This document shows positions 32,058 through 42,953 of a stretch of 64,000 bases of DNA, piece by piece. The translations under genes were made by a program, and so were the position numbers. How positions within the stretch are numbered: position 1 is the stretch's first letter; every line of letters begins with the position of its first letter. Source of the stretch: Cycas panzhihuaensis (taxonomy: Eukaryota > Cycadophyta); the NCBI GenBank assembly GCA_023213395.1, contig CM041465.1, positions 172,429,741 to 172,493,740 of the forward strand, in the 5' to 3' direction. Below the pieces are notes generated by a model. The model had not been told where the DNA came from. It saw only the letters and a list, made by a program, of their open reading frames with translations, and searched no databases.

Positions 32058-32498
32058 TGTTAAGAATATTAATGTTAGTTTTATGTCACATGTTAATATT
32101 GTAATTGTAAGTTATTAAAGTTCATTTTATAAAGTTTATGTTAATTATTATTTATTATGTAAAGGTCGTTGAAATGAGCAACTGCCCATTTCAACGAACC
32201 TCTCATTCTTTAAATAGTCTCTCCTAGATTCTAGGAATTAGTTCCAAGAATCTAGGAGGTCATCATAAGTCGTCTGAAGGCTGGTTTCCATCCTAGTTTG
32301 GTATGTAGAGGGTATTTATGGCAAGCTTTTATGTAAAGGTTATGAGGCAATAAATTTTCAAATTTCAAAGGTGGTTTTCCTTCCCCATAAGGGGTTTTCC
32401 ACCTGCCAACAATGTGTACCTATGCAATATCATTTCCTCACTGTGCTTGCTCAAGTTTTTAGATCCCATTGATATTATACATGTTACCTATCATGACA
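32058..32498 (+). repeat. 3' LTR of Copia D
   Basis: Starts TGTTAAGAATATT after a short purine run (AAAGGCGGA), ends CCTATCATGACA. Confidence 0.95.
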
Positions 32499-33845
32499 AG
32501 ACCAAATGCAACAATAGAAAAACACAAGGCTAGATTGGTAGCCAAAGGCTTCACTCACGTTGAGGAAATTAATTATGAGAAAACCTTTCCTCTAGTGGCT
32601 TAAATGATCACAATACAAACCATAATAGCTATGGCTACTCAGCTCAACTACAAAGTCTACCAAATGGATGTTGAAAGTGTATTTCTAAATGGGGACCTTG
32701 AAGAAGAAATCTACATGAAACAACCTATAGTGTTCACAAAAAGTAGAGAAAAACATCTTGTCTGCAAATTAATGAAAGCTTTGTATAGATTAAAACAAGC
32801 CCCCAAAGCATGGTATGAAAAAATTGACCAGTATCTAAAAAAGGCTGAATTTTGCATAAGTGACTCTGATCCAAAGCCTCTACATCATAATCAAATAAAC
32901 AAGTCTCATCACCATTATAGAGTCTATGTTGATGATCTCCTTATTTTTGGAAGTAATGAAGATAATATCAAACAAGTAAAAAGGAACATGATGTAGACAT
33001 TCAAGATGACAAATATAGGACTCCTGCACCGCTATCTAGGAGTCAATGTAACTCAAGGAAAAAAGAATATTTCTAGCTTAAACTAAGTATGCCACAAAAC
33101 TAACATCAAAATGTCTGACCATAAGCCAATATCTATTTCCATGGAAATAGGGTGTAAATTGACAACTAAAGACCAAGAACTAGTGAGAAGTTTGATATAA
33201 CTCACTTCTACATGTCCTAATGTTATGTTATAGGAATAGTGTCTAGATTCATGAGTGCTACTTAGGAAACCCATTAGAAAGCTATTAAAAGGACACTAAG
33301 ATACATATAGGGAACCTTGGATTTTGGTCTTGAGTACACCAAAAACCAAAACTTCAGGCTACCGAGCTCTAGTGACCATGACTAAGTTGGAGAATGCAAT
33401 GACAGGAAATCAACATTAGTTTATTGCTTCAACCTTGGACTAGGGATAGTCTTCTAGAGCAATAAGAAGAAACCCTCAATTGCTCTCTCCTCAATAGAAG
33501 TAGAATACAAGGTTGTTGTAGAAGCCACCTATGAATCAATTCAACTAAGAAGAACATCGAAAAATCTAAATCAAACCTAACATCATCCCATTGTGATCAA
33601 CTGCAACAATCAGAGTGTCATCAACCATGCAAAAAACCCCATCTCTCATACACAAACTAAACATATTGAACTTTATCCTCGCTTTATCAAGGAGAAGATT
33701 TAGAATAAACAAATTGAGTTGATCTACTGACCCAATGAAGGACAACATACAAACATTTTTACTAAACCTCTTGGCAAAGATAAGTTCTGCTTCATTAGAG
33801 AATTAACAAAGGTAAAAATCAAATAGAATAAACATTATGAGAGGG
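32499..33845 (+). pseudogene. Copia B reverse transcriptase and RNase H
   Basis: Reads ATIEKHKARLVAKGFTHVEE, NYEKTF, then 130 open codons (32604-32996): YQMDVESVFLNGDLEEEIYM, KALYRLKQAPKAWYEK, YRVYVDDLLIFGSN with both catalytic Asp, then TFKMTNIGLLHRYLGV. RT connection and RNase H follow with many stops (SDHKPISISMEIGCKL, NILNFILALSRRRF). A purine run lies at 33836-33845. Continues 24981-25122 once D is removed. Confidence 0.88.
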
Positions 33846-34115
33846 TATTAAAAATAATGTTCATTCTAATTATACATTCCTTCTAAAGTGCACTATAATT
33901 ATCCTTTTCATTTCATCATTATGAACTCATGTAGATCACAGACTATTATATATATGTAAGTTAGTCATGTAGTAGATAAGGTGGATTATCTCATTCACTC
34001 AGTCCACATTTGTATCTTTGGTTTTCTACCATTTGCCATTTCACAACATGTGCCCTTCACATGTTCTCCAATACTTGATTAACTCGCTTTGTTTAGCAAT
34101 TGCTTTAGGGTTAAC
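33846..34115 (+). repeat. Probable 3' LTR of Copia B
   Basis: Starts TATTAAAAATAATG (TG mutated to TA) after the purine run GAGAGGG. It has a TATA-like ATTATATATATG at about 33946. No partner copy in the window, so the right end near 34115 is only approximate. Confidence 0.55.
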
Positions 34116-34119
34116 CCCC

Positions 34120-35250
34120 ACTACCAAAAAATAATTAAGTTCCCAAAGCATTAAACAATTTTATACACAATGTTGTAGTGAATATGAATTCATGATCACT
34201 AGTAATCTCCTTTGGCATACCAAAATGAAAAAGACTTTGATCAACACAATCAAAGCAATATCAACACTAGAGAGACTCATCCGACAAGGAATAGACCTTG
34301 CCAACTTTGTGAGCCGATCCACCACAACTAGGATTTGATCATGCTACTTTTCAGTCTTAGGCAAATATAGTCCATAGAAATGCTATTCCACCTACCTTCA
34401 AGTATTAGCAAAGGCTATAATAAACTTGCAGACATTCCAAACTTTTCTCTATTAACTTGACATTTCAAGCAAGTGCTAGCATAATCCATAATGTCTTTTC
34501 TCATACCTTTCTAATACACTAACATCTTAGCTGTATGATAGGTCTTTCCACCACCACCATGATTTGCATATAGATTGCCAAGTACCTAATAAAAAACAAA
34601 TCGATATAGTTCCCAAACATCACGTATTACCAAGCTATCTATATACCATAGACAACCATTTTTCATGGGGAAATTTCCATGATTCATTAGTGACTATTTG
34701 AGTGACAATATAATATCCTAACACCAGATATCTGAGTGTTGTGCTTAGTGAGCTTATCCTACAACACTTTTCCAAAGGACGAATATGGTATTAGCAAAGC
34801 GAACCAAAGACAAAGTATCATCAACCATGTTATACTTCCCTAGCATGTACACAATCTTTGGCTGAAATTCTTATAACAAGATTGCCCTCCTGTATTGCTG
34901 AAAATTTAACTCTTCCTTCTAAGAAAAGTTAACCAACGGTTTGTGATCCATATAAACCTCAAACTTGTTATCATTCAAATAGTATTTCTAGGTCATAATG
35001 GCACGAATCACTACCAACAATTCTTGGTCAAAAATGGAATATCTTTGTTCAATTGGATTCGTTACCCATGGCAGAACCTCTCCTTAAAGAAATAAGGAAA
35101 CACCTCCAGTCTGCATAAACAATAAAGATCGACAATAAACCCCTAGAAGCTCTAAATAGGCACTAATACCGACTACAAATCTCATTGTAGAGGAGATATT
35201 GAAAAATTAAAAGCATCTCTATTTCCTACTAGCAAAGTCACGAAACTTGG
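34120..35250 (-). pseudogene. Gypsy G7 RNase H and integrase remnant
   Basis: On the minus strand: MQTGGVSLFL (about 35100), NPIEQRYSIFDQELLVVIRA and YYLNDNKFEVYMDHKPLVNF (RNase H, 35060-34920), then the integrase SISMDYI, VVVDRLTKLARSIPCRMS (about 34380-34260). Stops and frame changes throughout. No LTR seen. Its left side is cut by the Copia B end, so B may have inserted into it. Confidence 0.75.
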
Positions 35251-36560
35251 AACTCTCTTTCAATACAATGTTCCACTTCCACCCTGAACTGGTTTGAGCA
35301 GATTCGAAGTTGGCCCATGGGAAGCCTCAAGTTATAAGCCATAATCAAGTTAGTGTACTAGCTAAGGCAATACAGTCGCATGTATCTAGATGAAAAGATA
35401 GAAACAGAAAAATTGGTTCCCTGGAAGAGGACAAGAAAGTGAGGCCTATGTGATTTGAATATAAGCTCTATAAATCTCAAATTTAATGGCCTCGTTGATC
35501 TCCTCCTCCAATAAATGGAAATGAGGAGAACTAAAGGTGGTGATCAACGGAGATGCCATAAGCATGGGTGACAGCCAATACCCCTCCATACCTACAAGAA
35601 AGTTTACGGGAATTACAGTGGGGTCGGTCATCTCCCAGTAAGTACATTTTAGAATTGAGAGCTATAAACAAATATCTACCTCTCTGTGTAATAGATTCTG
35701 CCATGTATCTAACAGAGTGCACATACTTGACAAGTTTGAAGATGGTCCTGAATCTCAGTGAATGAACTCTAGCATCTGCCTCCACAATCATCTCAGGAAA
35801 TCTTTGATCACTCTATCAATCAGAAGATGTGATTATCTGAGCCAAGTGCTGTTCATAAATAAATCTATCCCAGATCGCCTTTCACACAATTTGGGAAGGC
35901 TTCTTTCTGTCCTTCTTAACCACTTCCACCTGTGGTTGATGATCTACAATTTGTTGTTTGAACTCAGATTGGACCATAGCCATGGACTCTAGCTTTTCTT
36001 AGATTTCATTGTTTTGCAGAGTCACTGCCAGATCTCAATTCTCTATACCATCTCAAAGTAAGTCGAGATTATGAAGAAGTCTATCTAAGTCTTGATCCCA
36101 TGTGATTTTCCAGTATCCCTCAGAGAATCAATCTCCTTGTCAGCTAGGACCAGCAAGGGAAAATGGCTCTCCAAGGCATCAGTGGTGTTTTTCCGTAATG
36201 TTATTCAGCAGAAGAGGCACATGCTTTTGGGATTCAGCAGCTGTCCTTGACAGTCAATATTTCAGCTGATGGGCAATATCTTTCATCAAATGATAAACAT
36301 AAATGAGTTTCTTAATGCTCTTGACAAGTTTACATATATCTGAGTATTGCTATTTGAACATTCAGCCTGTTTGTATTTCGATTGGTTGAAACGAGACTAC
36401 ACTTCCAAGGAGACACAATAAGAACGCCACTTACCAATGAAGCTATATTAGACATAGCTAACAACCAAGCTTAGAAAGTTTGTGTTTGTTTCAAAGCATT
36501 AGTGAAATAAAATCCTTCCAATATTCAAAACAGAAGGGTTTTCACCCTGGTTGTGAAAAA
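35251..36560 (-). other. Unrecognised stretch with broken minus-strand reading
   Basis: Minus-strand segments look protein-like but match nothing I know: MVQSEFKQQIVDHQPQVEVV (about 35970-35910), FPEMIVEADARVHSLRFRTI, KYVHSVRYMAESITQRGRYL (35791-35531) and HVPLLLNNITEKHH (about 36200). Stops separate them. It may be the gag half of G7 or exons of the gene represented at 36606-36698. I assign no function. Confidence 0.35.
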
Positions 36561-36605
36561 ACACTTACCAAAGGCTCAGAATTTGAAAGACTTGGCACAG
36601 CTCAC

Positions 36606-36698
36606 CTTAAATAATGCAAAGTACATGTCAACCAAACGTTTTGCCAGTTTAGGCCCATCTCCTTTGCTGCTAAGTAGAATTTGGTTCAAAAATATAAC
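36606..36698 (-). pseudogene. Single exon like NOC1/CEBPZ (CBF/Mak21 family)
   Basis: Minus strand: TTGTGTGTCCAATACAG splice acceptor, then 93 bp (31 codons) with no stop, VIFLNQILLSSKGDGP and KLAKRLVDMYFALFK, then AAG/GTGAGC, a good splice donor. Upstream on the same strand is a T-rich intron-like stretch. I recognise the sequence as close to the nucleolar complex NOC1 family (plant SLOW WALKER 2, animal CEBPZ), which acts in nuclear export and maturation of 60S pre-ribosomes; this is from memory and moderately sure. No neighbouring exon is readable; Gypsy G3 starts 480 bp away. Probably a gene relic, possibly part of a very long-intron gene. Confidence 0.6.
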
Positions 36699-37176
36699 CT
36701 GTATTGGACACACAAACGTGGTAATTAGGCAAAACCACCACCCAAGCATGGATCAAAAAACTTGAACTCTTGGACTGTTTCCAATCAGTACAGTTAATCA
36801 TGGAAATTAGTAATCCTTGAATGATAAATAACTGAGTTCTGCAGTTAAATGGTGAGAAAATATAGATAATGGAAAAGTAATATAAATACAAGACGAGATA
36901 GTGGTGGCCCAAATAACAGACAAAGGGACAAATGAAGGTATTGCATGAGCTAGGAGGAAACCTAGGGACAAGATCCATAAGCCAATGTCTTTTGTTAAAC
37001 AACAGAAGTAAAACAGAAACCATACACTGCACTTGCCCTGCCAAAGGTGTCCAAGAGCCTGGCCAAGTTAATGGATGCTCTAATTTAAAATGTTCTCCCT
37101 AATCATATAAATATTGTAGTTCTCCATGCAATGCTGAATCTAAGATCCATCAATCAAATTTCAATGAATCTATTTA
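36699..37176 (-). other. Intron-like sequence upstream of the NOC1-like exon
   Basis: T-rich on the minus strand with a clear acceptor at its end. A 124-codon minus open stretch (37044-36670) spans it and the exon in a different frame, and is likely chance. Confidence 0.45.
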
Positions 37177-37679
37177 TGTAACAAGCCCCTCAGTTTGGCC
37201 AACTTTCAACATGGCTGAAAAACTGACTTGAATATAAGAATATTCTTCTAAAGTTCTTCCCAGCTGTGTGGCTGACTTAGTACTTATTTTCTCACGAACT
37301 TCATAAGGCGTTCTGGCCAGCCAATTTAAGAGTTAGTTGAAGGCCTATTTAAGGAGGTTGTTGGGCGCTCTTAGGATCACCATTCAAACTATTCTCTTTG
37401 CTGTAGATTTTGGCTCTTGGGCTGCATTTTTGGAGGGCACCTCGCCTCGAAGAGGGATCCTATTTCAGCTTCATCACTTGACTATTTTTGAGCCTCATTG
37501 TATATATAATCTGTTTGTCAATTATATGATATCTAGCTTTATCCCTATTTAGTTCTGGACTGCTGCTAATAACTTATTTGATGCTGCAATTTGTGTTTAT
37601 GGCTGGTATTTTGGTTGGGTATTAGTAATTTTCATAAGAATTTTGTACTATTTTTAGCCCATCCATAATTATCGCTACA
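37177..37679 (+). repeat. 5' LTR of Gypsy G3
   Basis: 503 bp, TGTAACAAGCCCC to CGCTACA, followed 2 bp later by the primer-binding site. Confidence 0.88.
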
Positions 37680-37681
37680 AG

Positions 37682-37693
37682 TGGTATCAGAGC
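37682..37693 (+). other. Primer-binding site of Gypsy G3
   Basis: TGGTATCAGAGC, the unmodified initiator methionine tRNA type; G1 of the same family has TGGTATTAGAGC. Confidence 0.9.
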
Positions 37694-37734
37694 TTCATTT
37701 CGAAACAAGATTTAGAGAAGTTTCTACTCAAAAA

Positions 37735-38860
37735 AATGGGTAAATTTTTTTTCCCCCTCATAACAGAATTGAGATCAGGGAAGACCACAACTTCTAGCAA
37801 AATGGTACTTCAAACCTCCGAATCAGTTGTAGCCCTGCTTCAAAACCAGTTCAAAGATTTAAAAACAGATATCAAATATTCTTTTTGCTCGACAAAAGGA
37901 CTTGGACCTTAAGAAACACTTAAAAGAAAATGAGGAGATCAAGGAAGAAGTGAACAATGTAGGTGATCAAGCAGGTCCAGGCCTTAAGGGAACTAAAATC
38001 TTATAGGAAAATTTTGACGCGAAGAAATCCAAGGACATATGTAGTTGGATTGTACAAATGGAAGTATACTTCAAGACAGTATCCTTGACCAACAAGGAGA
38101 AGCTGGTGGTAGTCGCTCTACACCTTTACGGAAAAGCCTTACAATATTACCACTGGTGGCAAAGATTCTACAAAGGGACAGTCCATTACACTTGGATTTT
38201 CTTTAAAAAGGCTTCAATTGAGCAATATGAAGACACAACAAAAACTAATTATTTCACCTAGCTCACTAGGATACAACAGATTGGAACAGTGAAAGCTTAC
38301 ACAGAACAATTTCAAGTTTTGCAAAGTTTGGTTGAAATTAATACTAGCGAATGGCAATTAGTAGAGGTCTACTTCATAGGGCTTAAAGGGAGTATTAGGT
38401 GCAGCTTGAAGACTTTAGATGTAAGCTTTCTTAGCAATGCCATTTGCTAGGCAAGGAATACTAAGGCAAAATTTAGAGAGAATAGGCAAAGCTTTATTTG
38501 CCAAACTGATCTTCTGAGATAGCCCGGCCAATAGTTCATACCAAATTGGACATAATCTAGAAATAAAGTAGGGGCTTCTACAACTAAAAACGGGAAGAGC
38601 AATTATTAAGGGCTGAACACATTAGAAATGGAACTTGTTTCCATCGCGGTGGGGAATACAACAGGGATCATAAATGTCCACCCAAGAAGATGTTTATGAT
38701 AAGCAATGAAGAAGAAAATATTCCCAAAGAAGTTGCATAAGAAATTATGGAAGAAGTAGCTATGGGCAATGAAGAGGAAGCTGAGTTGGACGATCTCCTA
38801 AACATCGATCCGGATAATTGTTCAAATATCTCTCCATGTAATTACAGGGGAAGTGCACAC
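37735..38860 (+). pseudogene. Gypsy G3 gag with damaged zinc knuckle
   Basis: Capsid domain in 38058-38261 (MEVYFKTVSLTNKEKLVVVA, HLYGKALQYYHWWQRFY, FFKKASIEQYED), then TAYTEQFQVLQSLVE-like sequence and LVEVYFIGLKGSIR. The zinc knuckle at about 38632-38690 reads GTCFHRGGEYNRDHKCPPK, where the second Cys is Arg. An acidic linker follows (EEVAMGNEEEAELDDLLNID). Stops interrupt it. Confidence 0.86.
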
Positions 38861-39300
38861 ACCACAGATCTTACGATTTTCATAGATGATCAAAAATGTC
38901 GAAAATTCGATCTTAGCAGATAGTGGGAGCATGCATAGCTTCATAAATTGGTCTACAACTGATAAGCTAGGGCTTCCAGTTAAGCCACTTAGCGTATTCC
39001 AGGTGGCTATCACAAATGGGAAAACCATGCCTTACGACCGATACTATCAGTAGGTAAATCTACGAATTCCTGATTATTCAACTTTGATTGGTATGTTTGC
39101 CATGTCAATTGGAGGGGTCAACGTGGTTTTAGGAGTCCAATGGCTACAAACTCTAGGTAACATTGTTACCAACTATTGAATGCATTTCATGTGTTTTCAC
39201 CAAAAGGGGCATAAATACAAGAAAGAGGCACCTCCTATACAAATGGTGTCATTGCAGTGGATGGAAAAACTACTTTGAAAGAATTCCACTTCTTTTATGC
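38861..39300 (+). pseudogene. Gypsy G3 aspartic protease
   Basis: ILADSGSMHSFINWSTTDKL split across 38910-38970 with DSG intact, LGLPVKPLSVFQVAITNGKT, GMFAMSIGGVNVVLGVQWLQ, TLGNIVTNY and MVSLQWMEKLL. Matches the G1 protease; a few stops. Confidence 0.86.
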
Positions 39301-40280
39301 TTTCTTGTTACAAGATAACTATCGAGGAAGTCCCAATGGAGGTTCAAAGCCTCATTAATTAGTATAGTAGGGTGTTTGAGGAGCTCCCTCCTAAGCTACC
39401 TCCAAGTTGTGGGTGTGAACATGCCATTGAGTTGGCTTAGCAATCAACCCCAGTTAACACTAGGCCATACCGGCATCCTTGTCACTTTAAATGGGAGATT
39501 GAACACATTATGCATGAGCTCTTACAATAGGATATCATCACTCACAACACTAGTTTGTTCGCCTCTCCGATCATACTCACCAGGAAGAAGGATGGATCAT
39601 ATCAAATGTGTAGTGATTATTGAACTCTTAATAAGATAACCATCAAGAGCAAATACACAATTCCGCATATCGACCTTCTAAATGAATTACTTGGGGCTAG
39701 GTACTTCTCTAAAATCGACCTACAATCTAGGTATTATCAAATCCGCTTTAAGACTGAAGACACTCACAAAATGGCATTTTGTACACATGAAGGACTAATT
39801 GAGTTCCGAGTTATGTCGTTCGGGCTGACAAATACTCCGACTTTTCAAAACATGATGAACCAATTTCTCAGACCATACATATGAAAGTTCGTTTTGGTTT
39901 TCTTTGATGGTATCTTAATCTATAGTCGAACTTGGGAGGAGCATATCTTTAGCTTTTACAGGATCAACAACTTTTTGCCAATAGGAACAAATGTTCATTT
40001 GGCCAGACCGAGTTAGAATACTTGGGTCATGTCATCACTTTAGAAGGGGTACGAATTGATCCAAAGAAGATTGAAGCAATCGTCAACTGACCAATATCGA
40101 AAAATGTGTTAGAAGTACATGGATTTTTGGGAGTTGCAAGATTCATACGCAAGTTTATTAAGAGTTACGCACACATAGCGACTCCCCTAATGGATCTAAC
40201 TAAGAAAGATGTATTTAAGTGGGCACAAATGGATGAAAGTGCTTTTTAGCAATTAAAAGCAACTATGACCATAGCTCTGA
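39301..40280 (+). pseudogene. Gypsy G3 reverse transcriptase
   Basis: LPPSCGCEHAIEL (39400), RPYRHPCHFKWEIEHI, SPIILTRKKDGSYQMCSDY, stop, TLNKITIKSKYTIPHIDLL, YFSKIDLQSRYYQIRFKTED, CTHEGLIEFRVMSFGLTNTP, and the active site FVLVFFDGILIYSRTWEEH, where the second Asp of FFDD is Gly. The thumb follows in another frame. Inactive. Confidence 0.9.
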
Positions 40281-40740
40281 TCTTAGTAATGCTCGATTTC
40301 ACGAAACCATTCACTATAGAATGTGACGCGTCGTGTTTTGTTATAGGTGCAGTACTCTTGCAAAAAGGAAGGTTGATTGCATACGAAAGCTGAAAGCTCA
40401 ATGCCCAAGAATGCCCCAAATTCATATATGATAAAGAAATGCTGGCCATCATGCACGACACCCACCAATGGCAATAATACTTGTTAGGAAACAAGTTCAT
40501 TGTTAAAATGGATCATGATAGCTTGAAGTACTTTCTTAACCAAGCATCCTTGACAGACGAACAATATAAATGGATAAATAGATTGCAAGCCTTTGATTTC
40601 TAGATAGTTTACAAAAAGTGAAAGGAAAATATCATAGCAGACGTGTTGTCCATATCATTGGCAGAAACTCAAGAGGACAACCTAGTTTCTTTGAAGAACA
40701 TTACAGTGATAACTCTAGGCTAGATCGAGGAATTAACCCA
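40281..40740 (+). pseudogene. Gypsy G3 RNase H
   Basis: MLDFTKPFTIECDASCFVIG (about 40290-40350), VLLQKGRLIAYES, FIYDKEMLAIMH, WQ-YLLGNKFIVKMDHDSLKYFL, and IIADVLSISLAE near 40640. Stops are scattered. Confidence 0.85.
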
Positions 40741-41876
40741 AGGTTAAATTGATGATATTCATTCTCAAAAGAGCCTTGGAAGAGATCCAGAAGGGAATTA
40801 ATACCAACTATGCTCTTTAGGGTAAATTATTCCTAAGAAAAGGGGAAATGCTAGTTCCTATGGCTGCAACAATAAAAAAGATCTTGGAAGAAGCACATTG
40901 CTCAATAATGGGAGGCCATACAGGAATAGATAAAACTTACCAGAAGATTAGGGACAAATTCTTTTGGAAAGGGATGAAAGTAGAGGTACAAAAGTTTGTA
41001 GCAGAATGTGATCTTTGCTAGCGGAACCGTAGCGAAAATCTAAAAATTTCCAGTTTATTCCAACCACTACATATTCTGAAACAAAAGTGGGAGGAGATAT
41101 CTATGGATTTTATCATGGAACTACTTAAATCAAAAGGTAAAGATGCCATTTTTGTAGTAGCAGATCGTTTAACCAAATATGTGCACTTTCTGGGAGCTCA
41201 AATAATGGCTCAAGCACCACATATTGCGGAGTTGTTCATCAAAGAGGTGTATCGGCTCTATGGATTCCCAAAGGTAATCATCAGCAATCGTGACCCCAAA
41301 TTTACCAACCATTTCTAGCAAAAACTATTCAGGTTAGTTGTTACCAAGTTGAATATGAGTATGGCCTATCATTCACAAATAGACGGACAAACTGAGGTTG
41401 TAAACAAATGCCTTGAAGGCTATTTAAGTAATTTCGCTACTGAAAGACCACACCAATGGCAAAAATGGCTTCACTTAGCAGAATGGGGGTATAACACAAC
41501 ATACCATACTACCACCAAGGATACGTCGCTCCAAGCATTGTATGGTTTCGAACTACCTTCAATATCGAATTGGACAAGACCTTCCAAAGTTCAGGCAATA
41601 GAAGAATACCAACAGTAAATAAGAAAGATATTGGAAGTACTAAAGGACAGTCTAAATATGGTTCGAAATCGAACGAAACAACAGGCATATCTCCAAAGAT
41701 CGAAACGAACATTCGAGGCTGGGGATTGGGTACTCCTCTGTTTGCAGCCATACAAACAAGTTAGTCTTAAGCAAGTAGTTCATAATAAATTACAGCCAAA
41801 ATTTTTTCGACACTACAAAATTTTGGCCAAGGTTGGCGAAGTGGCATACTACAATTGCATCACTAATAATAGATTA
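40741..41876 (+). pseudogene. Gypsy G3 integrase
   Basis: HHCC region HCSIMGGHTGIDKTYQKIRD and FVAECDLC (40900-41020), core ISMDFIMELLKSKGKDAIFV, VADRLTKYVHFLG (first Asp), YGFPKVIISNRDPKFTNHF (second Asp replaced by Asn in SNRD), MSMAYHSQIDGQTEVVNKCL (catalytic Glu in QTEVVN), EWGYNTTYHTTTKDTSLQAL, then FEAGDWVLLCLQPYKQVSL and HYKILAKVGEVAYY. Truncated at 41876. No chromodomain visible. Confidence 0.9.
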
Positions 41877-42158
41877 TGATAAATATCAAATTAAACATCT
41901 CAGGTGATAATGCCCTCTTTGAGATAAGGGTGTCCTCCTAATTGGCACATGCCCTAATGGCGCTAGGCCATTAGTCCATTACAAACATTAAACCTTCCAA
42001 AAGATGATCACAAATGAATAAGGCTCCTCTATTTATAACCTCACTTTCTCTCTCTAAACCAACTTTTAATTGTCCCTCCTAAAAATACCGAGTTCATCTG
42101 ATTTAAGAGTGTAACGACTATTCTCCTAAAAGTATGGACTTCCATTTGGAATGCCACA
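41877..42158 (-). repeat. Orphan LTR, end of a minus-strand Gypsy-like element
   Basis: Plus-strand TGATAAATATCAAATT to GGAATGCCACA, 282 bp, followed by ATTCCCCTCCCCTTAAAA (42159-42176), which is the complement of a polypurine tract. This arrangement fits the 3' LTR of a minus-strand element. No partner LTR found in the window. Confidence 0.65.
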
Positions 42159-42953
42159 ATTCCCCTCCCCTTAAAATACTTTGCCCTCGAAATATGGGTA
42201 GTCGCATGAGGAGTTGCTCGGCACTGATTTTGACAAGTTCTTCAATCTGACATCGGCTAAATCCTAGTTGTCATATAAATTGGGTCCAATCTTACACCTT
42301 CTGTTGGAGATTATTGAAGCATAACTTAAACTTATAGATACTTGTCTCGGGGACCAAGTAGATGTATCTTGTCCTATATAGAAGCAATCATAGGACCTAT
42401 GTGGTGTCAATGATGCTTGGCCATGATTTTGTTTTATGAATGCACATTTTGTCTTAAAATGATATTGCTAAAGGTAAAAGAGGTGTTAAAAAAGCTGAAG
42501 GGATTTGGAAAGCAAGAAACAGCATGATTTTGGGAGGTGATCAAAGAAGTGGTCATAGGGGTTATGTGATTGTAATTACATAACGCAAGAAGGAAAGAGA
42601 GATGTAGAGGTGATCACCACTAGCTTTGAAGGTATAGGGAACAAGGATAAAAGAGAGTTACATGAGGTTTGGAAATTGATTCAAATAGATGTGGGGATTA
42701 GTAAAGTGTTGATTAGACCACTAGAGTGCTTTGGGGAAAAAGACAAATGGGGGGTTATGGATAGACACTCTATATCGGAAAAAGATTTTAATAGGATTTT
42801 AGAAACGAGTGTAGGACTAAATGAAGGTTTTAACGGAAAAAAGCAATGGGGGTTGTATAGGAGTATGCAGGGTCGACATAGACAGGATGAGATTTTATAA
42901 GGGGCAATCATTGTACTAGGAGGTGAAACACGATTAAGGGAGGATGGAAGGAT
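42159..42953 (-). other. Remnant next to the orphan LTR, function unclear
   Basis: Probably the 3' internal part of the element ending at 41877. Minus reading near the tract gives QLGFSRCQIEELVKISAEQL. A plus-strand stretch of 96 codons (42610-42900) and a minus-strand stretch of 187 codons (43244-42681) overlap each other; neither resembles a known protein. Confidence 0.35.

Larger units (their letters stand above)
25123..32498 (+). mobile_element. Copia LTR retrotransposon D, complete ends
   Basis: Plus-strand Copia with LTRs 25123-25564 (442 bp) and 32058-32498 (441 bp), a perfect 5-bp target duplication AGACC (25118-25122 and 32499-32503) and primer-binding site 25565-25576. By eye the LTRs differ at roughly 20 sites, about 5 percent, mostly transitions. 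Full domain order gag-protease-integrase-RT-RNase H is present with stops and frame changes. The 2.2-kb stretch between primer-binding site and gag is unusually long and carries a host gene fragment. Confidence 0.95.
1668..34115 (+). mobile_element. Copia LTR retrotransposon B, split into five pieces
   Basis: One plus-strand Copia whose remaining pieces are 1668-2304, 2841-2974, 13706-13917, 24981-25122 and 32499-about 34115. In that order they read integrase, linker, linker/RT start, RT N-terminus, then RT-RNase H and a probable 3' LTR, with no domain repeated. The gaps are filled by a solo LTR, Gypsy G1, Copia C and Copia D. The 5' LTR, gag, protease and first half of integrase are absent; the left end abuts A1. 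B and C belong to the same subfamily (matching linker NQPHNKIPK / NQPQQRIPK). Confidence 0.88.
37177..41876 (+). mobile_element. Gypsy LTR retrotransposon G3, 3' LTR missing
   Basis: Plus-strand Gypsy of the same family as G1: LTR similarity (TTTGGAGGGCACCTCGCCTC and TTTGGAGGACACTTCGCCTC), gag HWW-RFY, protease LGVQWLQTLGNIV against LGIQWLRTLGNIV. Full order gag-protease-RT-RNase H-integrase. It stops at 41876 where an unrelated LTR starts in the opposite orientation. Confidence 0.92.
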
